NCBI GenBank assembly: GCA_942636505.2
Contig: CALOGB020000056.1
Span: 682,001-746,000, forward strand
Length of the DNA: 64,000 nucleotides
From: an uncultured bacterium
GTDB lineage: Bacteria; Pseudomonadota; Alphaproteobacteria; Sphingomonadales; Sphingomonadaceae
Direction: 5' to 3'
The notes beneath the pieces are model-generated. The model was not told the DNA's origin and made no database searches. It worked only from the letters and a program-made list of their open reading frames with translations. Of the stretch, positions 8,197 to 16,673 are shown one piece after another; position 1 is the stretch's first letter, and every line of letters starts with the position of its first letter. Both the position numbers and the translations under genes were made by a program.

Positions 8197-9558
8197 ATGA
8201 CGACACCTGTTCTTCTCTGGCTGCGCCAGGATATCCGCCTTCACGATCACCCCGCGCTGATCGCCGCCGCGCATGCCGGGCCGGTGATCCCGGTCTATGT
8301 GCTCGACGACGACGCGCCGGGGAAATGGACAATGGGCGGCGGGCAGCGGTGGTGGCTGCATCACACGCTCTATGCTTTCGGCAAATCGTTGGCGGACAAG
8401 GGATCGAAGCTGGTCCTGCAACGCGGCGATGCGGTCGAGGTGCTGACAGCCCTAATGGAGGAAACCGGTGCCGAGCAGGTGCATGCGATCCGGCATTACG
8501 AGCCGTGGTGGCGGAAGGCTGAGGCGGCGCTTGGCGATCGTTTGTGCCTGCATGACGGTAACCATCTGGCCCGCGTCGAGGACGTGAAGACGGGGTCGGG
8601 CGGGCAGTTCAAGGTATATTCGTCGTTCTGGAAGGCGCTGAACCAGATGATGCCGCCGGGCGATCCCGAGCCCGCGCCGCGGACGATCCCCGCGCCGTCG
8701 AAATGGCCGAAGAGCGAGACGCTGGCGGAGTGGGACCTGCTGCCGACCAAGCCGGACTGGTCGGCGGGATTCGACGACTGGACACCGGGCGAGGCACAGG
8801 CGTTGGAAAACGCAAAAGCGATGGCGCCGATCGTCGAGGCGTATGACGTCGATCGCAACATGCCATCGATCGAGGGCACCTCGCGCCTGTCGCCGCACCT
8901 GCACTTCGGCGAAATTTCGCCGCGTGCGGTGTGGCATGCGGTCGATGGACACGGCGATGCGACGACGTTTCGCAAGGAGCTGGCGTGGCGCGATTTCACC
9001 GATGGCGTCGTCCTGACGATGCCGGATTACGGCGATACGAACGGGCGGCCGAAGTTCGATAAGCTGCCCTGGCGCTCGGGCAAGGAGGTCGAGGCGGACC
9101 TGAAGGCGTGGCAGGAGGGCAAGACCGGCTATCCGATCGTCGATGCCGGGATGCGCCAGCTTTGGGCGACCGGCTGGATGCACAACCGCGTGCGGATGAT
9201 CACCGCGAGCTTCCTGGTGAAGCATCTGCTGATCGACTGGCGCGAGGGCGAGCGCTGGTTCTGGGACTGTCTGGTCGATGCGGATTACGGGAATAATTCG
9301 GTAAACTGGCAATGGGTCGCCGGGACAGGCGTGGATTCGAACATGTTCGGGCGCATCATGGCGCCGCTGACGCAGTCGGAGAAGTTCGATGCGGGCGACT
9401 ATATCCGCGAGTGGGTGCCGGAACTGGCGAAGGTGACTGGCGAAGCGATCCATGATCCGGACGAGTCCGGTTGCCGGCCGAAAGCGTATCCCGCAAAGAT
9501 CGTCGGCCACCGCGAAGGCCGCGAGCGCGCGCTCGAGGCTGGGCGGCACGCACGGTAG
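8197..9558 (+). CDS. phrB: Deoxyribodipyrimidine photolyase (class I cryptochrome/photolyase family)
   Basis: The 453-residue protein has the N-terminal antenna domain (TPVLLWLRQDIRLHDHPAL) and a C-terminal FAD domain. Clear family motifs are GTSRLSPHLHFGEISPR, KELAWRDF, TGYPIVDAGMRQLWATGWMHNR, the FAD-contacting VDADYGNNSVNWQWVAG and TQSEKFDAGDYIREWVPEL. Several tryptophans that could form the electron-transfer chain are present. The expected activity is light-driven repair of cyclobutane pyrimidine dimers. The order deacetylase-photolyase-cyclopropane synthase, all on the plus strand, suggests a light or oxidative-stress setting, although a repeat element lies before the third gene. Confidence 0.94.
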   Translation: MTTPVLLWLRQDIRLHDHPALIAAAHAGPVIPVYVLDDDAPGKWTMGGGQRWWLHHTLYAFGKSLADKGSKLVLQRGDAVEVLTALMEETGAEQVHAIRHYEPWWRKAEAALGDRLCLHDGNHLARVEDVKTGSGGQFKVYSSFWKALNQMMPPGDPEPAPRTIPAPSKWPKSETLAEWDLLPTKPDWSAGFDDWTPGEAQALENAKAMAPIVEAYDVDRNMPSIEGTSRLSPHLHFGEISPRAVWHAVDGHGDATTFRKELAWRDFTDGVVLTMPDYGDTNGRPKFDKLPWRSGKEVEADLKAWQEGKTGYPIVDAGMRQLWATGWMHNRVRMITASFLVKHLLIDWREGERWFWDCLVDADYGNNSVNWQWVAGTGVDSNMFGRIMAPLTQSEKFDAGDYIREWVPELAKVTGEAIHDPDESGCRPKAYPAKIVGHREGRERALEAGRHAR

Positions 9559-9569
9559 TGCCACATGTG

Positions 9570-9680
9570 CTCCCCTCCCTGGAAGGGAGGGGGCGGGGGT
9601 GGGTTGGCCGGTTCGAGCCATCGACCGTCGACAAGGCGGAACCCGACCCACCCCCAACCCCTCCCTTCCAGGGAGGGGAG
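9570..9680. repeat. Compound palindrome, family A
   Basis: Two arms in inverted orientation, ctcccctccctggaaggg at the left and its near complement ending cttccagggaggggag at the right, flank a short unique centre. Each arm also holds its own small hairpin. The same element recurs at about 16549, 43671 and 45997. It fills most of the gap between the photolyase and cyclopropane-synthase genes. Confidence 0.85.
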
Positions 9681-9766
9681 TGCGTTGTGGCCTTGAATTA
9701 CGTTCCAGCCGTTTCCGCGCGGACAACTCTTTCCTAGCCGCCGCCCGTGTTGCATGGAGCGCCGCG

Positions 9767-11011
9767 ATGACTGCCGTTCCCGCTTTCGATGATGTGCCCG
9801 CCGCGCAAGGTTCAACGGTCGCGCGCCTCGTCGCGCCGGTGTTTCACCGTTTGCTCGACCGGATCGATGCGGGGCTGGAGAGCGGTGGCATAGACGCGCA
9901 CTTGCCCGACGGCACCCGTCGGCTGATCGGCGGTCGGGCTCCGGGGCCTTTACCCATCGTGACCGTGCACCGCTGGCGCGCGCTGGTGCGGCTCGCGACT
10001 GCGGGATCGGTCGGCTGGTACGAGGGTTGGGCGGCAGGCGACTGGTCGAGCCCGGATCCCGTGCCGCTGTTCGACCTGTTCATGCGCAACCGCCGCTCGC
10101 TCGGGGGCGCGGCACGGTCGGGCGGCGTGGTGCGGCTGGCGGCGCGGGCGTGGCACCGGATGCGGCGGAACGATCCGACCGGCTCGCGCAGGAACATCGC
10201 CGCGCATTACGACCTCGGCAACGACTTCTACGAGACGTGGCTCGATCCCAGCCTGACCTATTCGAGCGCGATCTTTGCCGAGCCGTTCGACGATGCCGAA
10301 CCGCATGAGGCGGCGCAGGGGACCAAGCTGCGCGCAATCCTCGACCGGACCGGGGCGCGGGCGGGCGATACGATCCTGGAGATCGGCTGCGGTTGGGGAT
10401 CGTTCGCCGAGATGGCGGCGCGCGCGGGGGTCGGCGTGCACGCGCTGACGCTGTCGACTGAGCAGAAGCGGCAGGTCGATGACCGGATCGCGGCGGCGGG
10501 GCTCGACGGTGTCCGCGTTGCACTGACCGATTACCGTGACGTCACCGGTACCTATGATGCGGTGACGAGCATCGAGATGGTCGAGGCGGTCGGCGAGGAA
10601 TACTGGTCGGTGTACCTCGACGCGATCGCGCGCGCCTTGAAGCCGGGCGGGCGCGCGGCGTTGCAGTATATCTCGATCGACGATGCGATCTTCGACTCAT
10701 ATTCGCGGAGTGTCGACTTCATCCAGCGCTACGTGTTTCCAGGCGGCATGCTGTTGTCGGAGCCGCGGTTTCGCGCGCTGGCGGAGGCGCGCGGGTTGGC
10801 GTGGGAGGACCGGCGCGGGTTCGGGCTGCACTATGCCGAGACGTTGCGGCGGTGGCGCGTTGCGTTCGATGCCGCGGTTACGGAGGGGCGGTTGCCGGCG
10901 CGGTTCGATGCGCGGTTCGTGGCGTTGTGGCGCTACTATCTGATGTATTGCGAGGGCGGGTTTCTCGGCGGCGGGATCGACGTAGCCCAGGTTACGCTGG
11001 TCAAGCGGTAG
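9767..11011 (+). CDS. cfa: Cyclopropane-fatty-acyl-phospholipid synthase family methyltransferase
   Basis: A 414-residue SAM-dependent enzyme that adds a methylene bridge to unsaturated acyl chains of membrane phospholipids. It shows GWYEGWAAGDW, IAAHYDLGNDFYETWLD and SLTYSSAIF, the SAM motif LEIGCGWGSFAEMAAR, SIEMVEAVGEEYW, DFIQRYVFPGGML and the C-terminal YYLMYCEGGF with the active-site-region cysteine. Length is slightly above E. coli Cfa. The frame is open to 9452 through the repeat, but the ATG at 9767 begins right after the repeat and gives a sensible N-terminus. It could act on mycolic-type or other lipids, but the core motifs favour CFA. Confidence 0.93.
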   Translation: MTAVPAFDDVPAAQGSTVARLVAPVFHRLLDRIDAGLESGGIDAHLPDGTRRLIGGRAPGPLPIVTVHRWRALVRLATAGSVGWYEGWAAGDWSSPDPVPLFDLFMRNRRSLGGAARSGGVVRLAARAWHRMRRNDPTGSRRNIAAHYDLGNDFYETWLDPSLTYSSAIFAEPFDDAEPHEAAQGTKLRAILDRTGARAGDTILEIGCGWGSFAEMAARAGVGVHALTLSTEQKRQVDDRIAAAGLDGVRVALTDYRDVTGTYDAVTSIEMVEAVGEEYWSVYLDAIARALKPGGRAALQYISIDDAIFDSYSRSVDFIQRYVFPGGMLLSEPRFRALAEARGLAWEDRRGFGLHYAETLRRWRVAFDAAVTEGRLPARFDARFVALWRYYLMYCEGGFLGGGIDVAQVTLVKR

Positions 11012-11014
11012 TGT

Positions 11015-11089
11015 TTTCCTGCGAACGCAGGAATCCAGGGTAACGGGCGGTGGCGATGGTGATCCTGGGCTCCTGCGTTCGCAGGAGAA
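11015..11089. repeat. Compound palindrome, variant with CCTGCGAACGCAGG arms
   Basis: Left arm ttttcctgcgaacgcaggaa and right arm tcctgcgttcgcaggagaa are mutually inverted and each self-complementary, with ccaggg/cctggg next to them. It sits between the convergent cfa and SDR genes and could act as a bidirectional terminator. Confidence 0.75.
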
Positions 11090-11092
11090 CGG

Positions 11093-11803
11093 TTAGCCGA
11101 CCCGCTCGAAGTGTCCGGGTTCGAAGCCTTCGATCGCGAGAGTTACGATGCGGTCAGCGACCACTGTCGGTTCCTTGACCGAGTTCGGATCCTCGCCCGG
11201 ATACGCCCGCGCCCGCATCTTGGTCCGCGTCGCGCCGGGATCGACAATCGCGGTGCGGATGGCACTGATCTCGGCCATCTCGTCGCCATACGCACCGAGC
11301 AGCGTCTCGAATGCCGCCTTTGAAGCGCCGTAGAGGCCCCAATACGCGCGAGGCTTGCGGCCGACGCTGGAGGTTACGCCGATCACTCTGGCCGACTTGG
11401 CCTTCTTCAGCATCGTGTCGAACGCGGCGATCATGGCCGCCTGCGCGCTGACATTGAGCGTCAGAACCTGCGCCATTTCCTTCGGATCGATCGCCGGCAC
11501 CGACGACAGCGAGCCGAGCATGCCAGCGTTCAACACGAGGATGTCGAGCGCATCCCAGCGGTCGCCGATAGCTGTCGCCAACCGCGCGATCGCTTCGCTC
11601 TCCGCAAGATCCAGCGGCGCGATCGTCGCCGAGCCACCAGCCGAATGGATCGCCGCCTCGACCTCTTCGAGACCACCCGGCGTACGCGCCGTCAGGACGA
11701 CGTGCGCGCCCTTCGCCGCCAGTGCGATCGCGGTCGCGGCTCCGATGCCGCGGCTGGCACCGGTGACCAAGGCCAGCCGGCCTTCGAGAGGCTTGTCCGT
11801 CAT
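11093..11803 (-). CDS. Short-chain dehydrogenase/reductase (SDR), substrate unknown
   Basis: A 236-residue classical SDR. The Rossmann motif is [16 protein letters not shown] (TGxxxGIG), followed by LVLNAGMLG. The catalytic set is Ser in [11 protein letters not shown] and the YxxxK of [25 protein letters not shown] follows at the cofactor/substrate loop. Family knowledge gives an NAD(P)-dependent oxidoreductase; nothing identifies the substrate. The ATG at 11803 has a GGAG site and lies 16 bases after the purF stop, so the two probably form an operon. The longer open frame to 11875 would overlap purF. Confidence 0.87.
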   Translation of the reverse strand: MTDKPLEGRLALVTGASRGIGAATAIALAAKGAHVVLTARTPGGLEEVEAAIHSAGGSATIAPLDLAESEAIARLATAIGDRWDALDILVLNAGMLGSLSSVPAIDPKEMAQVLTLNVSAQAAMIAAFDTMLKKAKSARVIGVTSSVGRKPRAYWGLYGASKAAFETLLGAYGDEMAEISAIRTAIVDPGATRTKMRARAYPGEDPNSVKEPTVVADRIVTLAIEGFEPGHFERVG

Positions 11804-11819
11804 ATCAGCTCCGAAACTA

Positions 11820-13277
11820 TCAGATGACGCGTTCGGCGAGCATCGCGAACTGATCGACTTCCGAGCCTTCGTCATGGTCGGTCAGCGTCGTCGGGTAATC
11901 CCCGGTGAAGCACGCGTCGCAATATTTCGGGCGGACATCCGCGCGCTTCGCCTCGCCGAGCGCCTTGTAGAGGCCGTCGATCGAGATGAAGTTGAGGCTG
12001 TCGGCATGGATGAATCCGGTCATGCCGCCGAGATCGAGCTTGGCCGCGAGCAGCTTCTCGCGCTCGGGCGTGTCGACGCCGTAGAAGCACGAATGCCGCG
12101 TCGGCGGGCTGGCGATCCGCATGTGCACCTCGGCGGCACCCGCCTCGCGCATCATTTCGACGATCTTCAGCGAGGTGGTGCCACGAACGATCGAATCGTC
12201 GACGAGGATGACACGCTTGCCCTTGATCAGCGCACGGTTGGCGTTGTGCTTGAGCTTCACGCCAAGATGGCGGACCTTGTCGCCCGGCGAAATGAACGTG
12301 CGGCCGACATAATGCGAGCGGATGATGCCGAGCTCGAACGGGATGCCCGACTGCTGGGCGTAACCTATCGCCGCCGGGGTGCCCGAATCGGGGACGGGGA
12401 TGACGAGATCGGCATCGACCGGCGATTCGATCGCGAGCTGTGCGCCAATCGCCTTCCGCACCGAATAGATCGAGTGATCGTCGACGATCGAATCGGGGCG
12501 GGAGAAATACACCCATTCGAAGATGCACGGCCGCGCCGCCATCGGCGCGAACGGGCGGATCGAGCGGATCTCGGAGCCCTGGACGATGACCAGTTCGCCC
12601 GGCTCGATCGCGCGGACGAAGGTGGCACCGACGACGTCGAGCGCGACCGTCTCGGAGGCGAAAATCACCGCGTCGCCAAGCTTGCCCATCACCAGCGGCC
12701 GGATGCCGAGCGGATCGCGGCAGGCGATCATCCCCTCGGGGGTCATCACGATCAGCGAGTAGGCACCCTCGATCTGCTTCAGCGCATCGATGAAGCGGTC
12801 GAGCAAGGTGCGATAGTTGGACGTTGCGACGAGATGGATGATCGTCTCGGTATCGCTGGTCGACTGGAAGATCGAGCCGCGACGGACGAGCTCGCGACGC
12901 AGGCGCATCGCATTGGAAATGTTGCCGTTATGCGCGATCGCGAAGCCACCGGTCGACAGCTCGGCATAGAGCGGCTGGACGTTGCGCAGCGCGGTCTCGC
13001 CGGTCGTCGAATAGCGGACGTGCCCGCAGGCGACGGTGCCCGGCAGCGACCGGATCACGTCGTCGCGGTCGAAGTTCCCGGCGACGTGGCCCATGGCGCG
13101 GTGCGTGTGGAAATGCGCGCCGTCGAAGGTCGTGATGCCGGCGGCTTCCTGGCCGCGGTGCTGCAACGCGTGCAGCCCCAGGGCTACGAGTGCGGCTGCG
13201 CCATCGGTGGCCGAAACGCCAAACACCCCGCATTCTTCGCGGAGTTTGTCGTCATCATAAGGGTTTGTCGTCAGCAT
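11820..13277 (-). CDS. purF: Amidophosphoribosyltransferase PurF (propeptide, Fe-S type)
   Basis: The 485-residue enzyme makes phosphoribosylamine from PRPP and glutamine, the first step of purine synthesis. The nucleophile cysteine is in [10 protein letters not shown] after a propeptide of about 15 residues, so N-terminal processing is expected. The PRPP loop is [14 protein letters not shown]. Cysteines in [22 protein letters not shown] and [11 protein letters not shown] match the four ligands of the iron-sulphur cluster of the Bacillus-type enzyme. The frame runs open to 13697, but the ATG at 13277 gives the family start. It is divergent from hisI. Confidence 0.96.
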   Translation of the reverse strand: MLTTNPYDDDKLREECGVFGVSATDGAAALVALGLHALQHRGQEAAGITTFDGAHFHTHRAMGHVAGNFDRDDVIRSLPGTVACGHVRYSTTGETALRNVQPLYAELSTGGFAIAHNGNISNAMRLRRELVRRGSIFQSTSDTETIIHLVATSNYRTLLDRFIDALKQIEGAYSLIVMTPEGMIACRDPLGIRPLVMGKLGDAVIFASETVALDVVGATFVRAIEPGELVIVQGSEIRSIRPFAPMAARPCIFEWVYFSRPDSIVDDHSIYSVRKAIGAQLAIESPVDADLVIPVPDSGTPAAIGYAQQSGIPFELGIIRSHYVGRTFISPGDKVRHLGVKLKHNANRALIKGKRVILVDDSIVRGTTSLKIVEMMREAGAAEVHMRIASPPTRHSCFYGVDTPEREKLLAAKLDLGGMTGFIHADSLNFISIDGLYKALGEAKRADVRPKYCDACFTGDYPTTLTDHDEGSEVDQFAMLAERVI

Positions 13278-13397
13278 GCCGGTTCTCACGTCGTGCGGAA
13301 GCTGCCCTATACGAGCGGATCGCCGGCTTGTCGCCTGTTTGTAATAACATTGCGCGTCGCTGGTCGCATCGGGCCGGGTTTCGGGTATATCCGGGCC

Positions 13398-13760
13398 ATG
13401 ACACACAGCCGCGACACGGGCCTGACGCTCGATCCGAAATTCGATTCCGCCGGGCTCTTGACCGCGGTCGTCACCGATCGCGTATCGGGCGACGTACTGA
13501 TGGTCGCGCACATGAATGCGGAGGCGCTGGCGGAAACGCAGGCGACCGGCGAAGCGCATTTCTGGTCGCGCAGCCGCGAGAAGCTCTGGAAGAAGGGCGA
13601 GACGTCTGGGAACGTGCTCCGCGTCGCCGAACTGCGGATCGATTGCGACCAGGATGCGGTGTGGGTGATCGTCGATGCCGCGGGGCCGGCGTGCCATACC
13701 GGCGAGCGCACCTGCTTCTTCCGACGGATCGAAGGGGGCAGACTGGTGCCGGCCGAATGA
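13398..13760 (+). CDS. hisI: Phosphoribosyl-AMP cyclohydrolase HisI
   Basis: A 120-residue metal enzyme that opens the adenine ring of PR-AMP in histidine synthesis. It shows [31 protein letters not shown], the DCDQDAVW metal-binding aspartates and [13 protein letters not shown] with zinc cysteines. These are the full HisI signatures. It is monofunctional, with no fused HisE domain. The start ATG at 13398 lies 120 bases from divergent purF. Its TGA overlaps the ATG of the following lipoprotein gene (ATGA). Confidence 0.96.
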   Translation: MTHSRDTGLTLDPKFDSAGLLTAVVTDRVSGDVLMVAHMNAEALAETQATGEAHFWSRSREKLWKKGETSGNVLRVAELRIDCDQDAVWVIVDAAGPACHTGERTCFFRRIEGGRLVPAE

Positions 13761-14242
13761 AGCGCGTGCTGCTACTCGCGCTTATGCTCGGCGGGTGTGG
13801 GCGCGAGCCGAAGATTACGGCGGCGGACAGCGCGGGGGCTCGGCTCGAGTCTGCGGCGGAGACGGCGGGAATTGTGCCTGACCCGAAGGCGCCACTGCAA
13901 GGATCATGGGCGCGCGATACGGACCGCGTCTGCGTCGTCGGCACCGATAAGATCGCGCGGGTCGGCGTCAGCGTCGACTATGGCGAGGACCAAGCGTGCG
14001 CCGCGTCAGGAACCGTGGCGCGCGCAGGCGATGCGCTGAAACTCGCGTTCGGCGCCTGCAAGTTCGACGCACGCTTCGACGGCGATCGGATCGTGTTTCC
14101 CGCCGAAGTCCCCGAAGCCTGCGAGACGCTCTGCACCGGCCGCGCCTCGCTCGCGGCACTGACCGTCGACCGGCTTAGCGAGTCGCGATCGGAGGCTGCG
14201 ACGCTACGGTCGACTAAGGGAAAGTTGCTCTGCGGCAATTGA
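13757..14242 (+). CDS. Small putative lipoprotein, function unknown
   Basis: A 161-residue protein beginning [19 protein letters not shown], a short type II signal with a lipobox-like LGGC, so it is probably lipid-anchored in the envelope. The mature part holds several cysteines ([34 protein letters not shown]) that may pair as disulphides in the periplasm. I do not recognise a named domain. It is translationally coupled to hisI by a 4-base overlap, but nothing links it to histidine synthesis. Confidence 0.75.
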   Translation: MKRVLLLALMLGGCGREPKITAADSAGARLESAAETAGIVPDPKAPLQGSWARDTDRVCVVGTDKIARVGVSVDYGEDQACAASGTVARAGDALKLAFGACKFDARFDGDRIVFPAEVPEACETLCTGRASLAALTVDRLSESRSEAATLRSTKGKLLCGN

Positions 14243-14243
14243 C

Positions 14244-14255
14244 GTTGACGTAAAC
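14244..14255. promoter_or_regulatory. Candidate MerR-family operator (GTTGACGTAAAC)
   Basis: An imperfect palindrome, 10 of 12 positions symmetric, lies about 20 bases upstream of the MerR-family gene start. It resembles the ACGT-centred boxes reported for LiuR-type MerR regulators of branched-chain and fatty acid catabolism genes. Assignment is by resemblance and position. Confidence 0.45.
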
Positions 14256-14274
14256 GAGAGTTATTTCTCCTGGG

Positions 14275-14727
14275 ATGGCGACACAAGCATCCCCTCGATT
14301 GCAGGCGACCCCGCAGTCCTACGCGGTGATCGAGCCGCGGCATGATCGCGAGAGCTTCACGATCTCCGACCTCTCCGCCGAGTTCGACGTCACCGCGCGG
14401 GCCCTCCGGTTCTACGAGGACGAGGGCCTGATCGCGCCCGAGCGTCGTGGGACTCAGCGCATCTATTCGCACCGCGACCGCGCGCGTCTCGCCTGGATCC
14501 TGCGCGGCAAGCGCGTCGGGTTCAGCCTCGGCGAAATCCGCGAGATGATCGACCTCTACGATCTCGGCGATGGCCGCCGCGCGCAGCGGCAGGTCGTGAT
14601 CGAGCGCAGCCAGGCGCGGATCGCGCTGCTGACCGCGCAGAAGCGGGACATCGATCTCGCCATCGACGAACTCACCAGTTTCGTGGCCCTCCTCGAAGTC
14701 AGCCGCGCCCAGGACAACCAAGGATAA
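14275..14727 (+). CDS. MerR-family transcriptional regulator (LiuR-like)
   Basis: A 150-residue regulator with an N-terminal winged-helix from about residue 28: FTISDLSAEFDVTARALRF, then YEDEGLIAPERRG and the wing RIYSHRDRARLAWI. A coiled dimerisation helix follows around residues 105-140. No metal-binding cysteines are present, so it is not a metal or oxidative MerR. It lies four bases upstream of an acyl-CoA dehydrogenase gene, the usual context of LiuR-type regulators that control acyl-CoA breakdown. The ACGT-centred palindrome upstream suggests self-regulation. Confidence 0.85.
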   Translation: MATQASPRLQATPQSYAVIEPRHDRESFTISDLSAEFDVTARALRFYEDEGLIAPERRGTQRIYSHRDRARLAWILRGKRVGFSLGEIREMIDLYDLGDGRRAQRQVVIERSQARIALLTAQKRDIDLAIDELTSFVALLEVSRAQDNQG

Positions 14728-14730
14728 ACC

Positions 14731-16533
14731 ATGCCCCAGTATACGCCCCCCGTCCGCGACACGCGTTTCGTCCTCGAGCATGTCGTCGGCCTCGATCGCT
14801 ACAATAACCTTCCCGGCTTCGATGCGGCCTCGCCCGACGTCGTCGACGCGGTGCTCGAAGAAGGCGGCAAGTTCGTCGCCGAAGTGCTGTTCCCACTCAA
14901 CCTGTCGGGCGACCAGCAGGGCTGCACGCGGCATGAGGACGGCTCGGTGACGACGCCGGACGGCTTCAAGGAAGCGTATAAGCAGTATGTCGAGAGCGGC
15001 TGGGCGACGCTCGGCAACCAGCCCGAATATGGCGGGCAGGGGATGCCGCACGTCGTATCGACCGCGTTCCAGGAATACATGATCTCGTCGAACATGGCGT
15101 TCGCGATGTATCCCGGCCTGACGCACGGCGCGATCGCCGCGCTGATCGCCAAGGGCTCGGACGCGCAGAAGGCGATGTACGTGCCGAAGATGGTGTCGGG
15201 CGAATGGGGCGGGACGATGAACCTGACCGAACCGCAGTGCGGCACCGATCTCGGCCTGATCCGCACCAAGGCCGAGCCGCAGGCGGATGGATCGTACGCG
15301 ATCACCGGCACGAAGATCTTCATCTCGAGCGGCGAGCATGACCTGACCGAGAACATCATCCACCTTGTGCTGGCCAAGACGCCGGGCGCGCCGGACAGCT
15401 CGAAGGGCATCTCGCTGTTCGTGGTGCCGAAGTTTATCGTCGAGGAGGACGGTTCGCTGGGCGCCCGCAACGGCGTGACCTGCGGGTCGATCGAGCACAA
15501 GATGGGCATCCATGCGAATTCGACCTGCGTGATGAACTATGATTCGGCGACCGGCTGGCTGGTCGGCGAGGAGATGAAGGGCCTCGCCGCGATGTTCATC
15601 ATGATGAACGCAGCGCGTCTGGGCGTCGGTCTCCAGGGTCTCGGCGTGGCCGAAGTCGCCTACCAGAATGCCGTCCAGTATGCGCAGGACCGTCGCCAGG
15701 GTCGTGCGCTGACCGGGCCGAAGGAGCCGCAGGAGAAGGCAGACACGCTGTTTGTCCATCCTGACATCCGCCGCATGCTGATGGAGGGCAAGTCGCTGAC
15801 CGAGGGCCTGCGCGCGCTGATCCTGTGGACCGCGCTCCAGGCCGATCTCGAGCATCATGCCGAGACCGAGGAAGAGCGCCAGCTGGCCGGCGACATCATC
15901 AGCCTGTTGACCCCTGTCATCAAGGGCTATGGCACCGACATGGGCTATGCGATCGCGACCAACGCACAGCAGGTTTACGGCGGCCATGGCTACATCGCCG
16001 AATGGGGCATGGAGCAGTATGTCCGCGATGCCCGGATCGCGATGATCTACGAGGGCACCAACGGCGTCCAGGCGATGGACCTGGTCGGGCGCAAGCTCGC
16101 GCAGAATGGCGGGCGCGGGATCCAGGCGTTCTTCAAGCTCGTGGCGGACGATGTCGCGGCGGCGAAGGGCGATGAAGCGACCGCATCGTTTGCCGAGGCG
16201 CTGGAGAAGGCGAACGGCCAGCTTCAGGCGGCGACGATGTGGTTCATGGCAAACGGCATGAAGAACCCCGAGAACGTCGGCGCGGGCGCGGTCAGCTACA
16301 TGCACCTGATGGGGATCGTAGCGGTCGGTACGATGTGGCTGCGGATGGCGGTCGCCGCGACCAAGCTGAAGGCAGCGGGCGAGGGCGAGGCTGCGTTCCT
16401 AGACGCCAAGCTGGTGACGGCCCGTTTCTATGCCGAGCGGATCCTGCCGGATGCGGGTGCGCTGCGCCGGAAGATCGAGGGTGGGGCTGAGTCGCTGATG
16501 GCGCTGCCGCCCGAGATGTTCATGGCGGCTTGA
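14731..16533 (+). CDS. Acyl-CoA dehydrogenase with C-terminal extension (DmdC/FadE-like)
   Basis: A 600-residue flavoenzyme, longer than the usual 380-residue acyl-CoA dehydrogenases. It has the long N-terminal segment (YTPPVRDTRFVLEHVVGLD), the substrate/FAD motifs MNLTEPQCGTDLGL and KIFISSGEHDLTENI, the helix QQVYGGHGYIAEWGMEQYV and the catalytic glutamate in IYEGTNGVQAMDL. A further C-terminal helical domain follows. This layout is shared with enzymes named 3-methylmercaptopropionyl-CoA dehydrogenase (DmdC) and with FadE-type paralogues. The true acyl substrate cannot be set from sequence, and the other dmd genes are absent here. It is probably co-transcribed with the MerR regulator. Confidence 0.9.
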   Translation: MPQYTPPVRDTRFVLEHVVGLDRYNNLPGFDAASPDVVDAVLEEGGKFVAEVLFPLNLSGDQQGCTRHEDGSVTTPDGFKEAYKQYVESGWATLGNQPEYGGQGMPHVVSTAFQEYMISSNMAFAMYPGLTHGAIAALIAKGSDAQKAMYVPKMVSGEWGGTMNLTEPQCGTDLGLIRTKAEPQADGSYAITGTKIFISSGEHDLTENIIHLVLAKTPGAPDSSKGISLFVVPKFIVEEDGSLGARNGVTCGSIEHKMGIHANSTCVMNYDSATGWLVGEEMKGLAAMFIMMNAARLGVGLQGLGVAEVAYQNAVQYAQDRRQGRALTGPKEPQEKADTLFVHPDIRRMLMEGKSLTEGLRALILWTALQADLEHHAETEEERQLAGDIISLLTPVIKGYGTDMGYAIATNAQQVYGGHGYIAEWGMEQYVRDARIAMIYEGTNGVQAMDLVGRKLAQNGGRGIQAFFKLVADDVAAAKGDEATASFAEALEKANGQLQAATMWFMANGMKNPENVGAGAVSYMHLMGIVAVGTMWLRMAVAATKLKAAGEGEAAFLDAKLVTARFYAERILPDAGALRRKIEGGAESLMALPPEMFMAA

Positions 16534-16548
16534 TCGGAGCGCCTTCTG

Positions 16549-16659
16549 CTCCCCTCCCTGGAAGGGAGGGGCCGGGGGTGGGTCGGTTTCCGCGGATCCG
16601 AACCGTTGTGGCTCAAGCGGGCCGACCCACCCCCAACCCCTCCCTTTCAGGGAGGGGGG
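16549..16659. repeat. Compound palindrome, family A
   Basis: Inverted arms ctcccctccctggaaggg and cctccctttcagggagg with the flanking gggtggg/cccaccc pair, essentially the 9570 element again. It occupies the gap between the convergent acyl-CoA dehydrogenase and SleB-type genes. Confidence 0.85.
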
Positions 16660-16673
16660 CAGGTTGCGCTTCC

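Noticed and set aside
11355..13397. A very long plus-strand open frame opposite purF that runs into hisI
   Set aside because: It is a mirror of purF caused by GC-rich codon use; the protein has no recognisable motifs until the hisI start at 13398, where family sequence begins.
13978..16305. A 775-codon minus-strand open frame opposite the acyl-CoA dehydrogenase
   Set aside because: The opposite strand encodes a full-length dehydrogenase with intact motifs; this frame is arginine- and histidine-rich shadow sequence.
14731..16533. A firm DmdC (dimethylsulphoniopropionate pathway) assignment for the acyl-CoA dehydrogenase
   Set aside because: Length and layout fit, but the family is broad and no dmdA, dmdB or dmdD gene is nearby.
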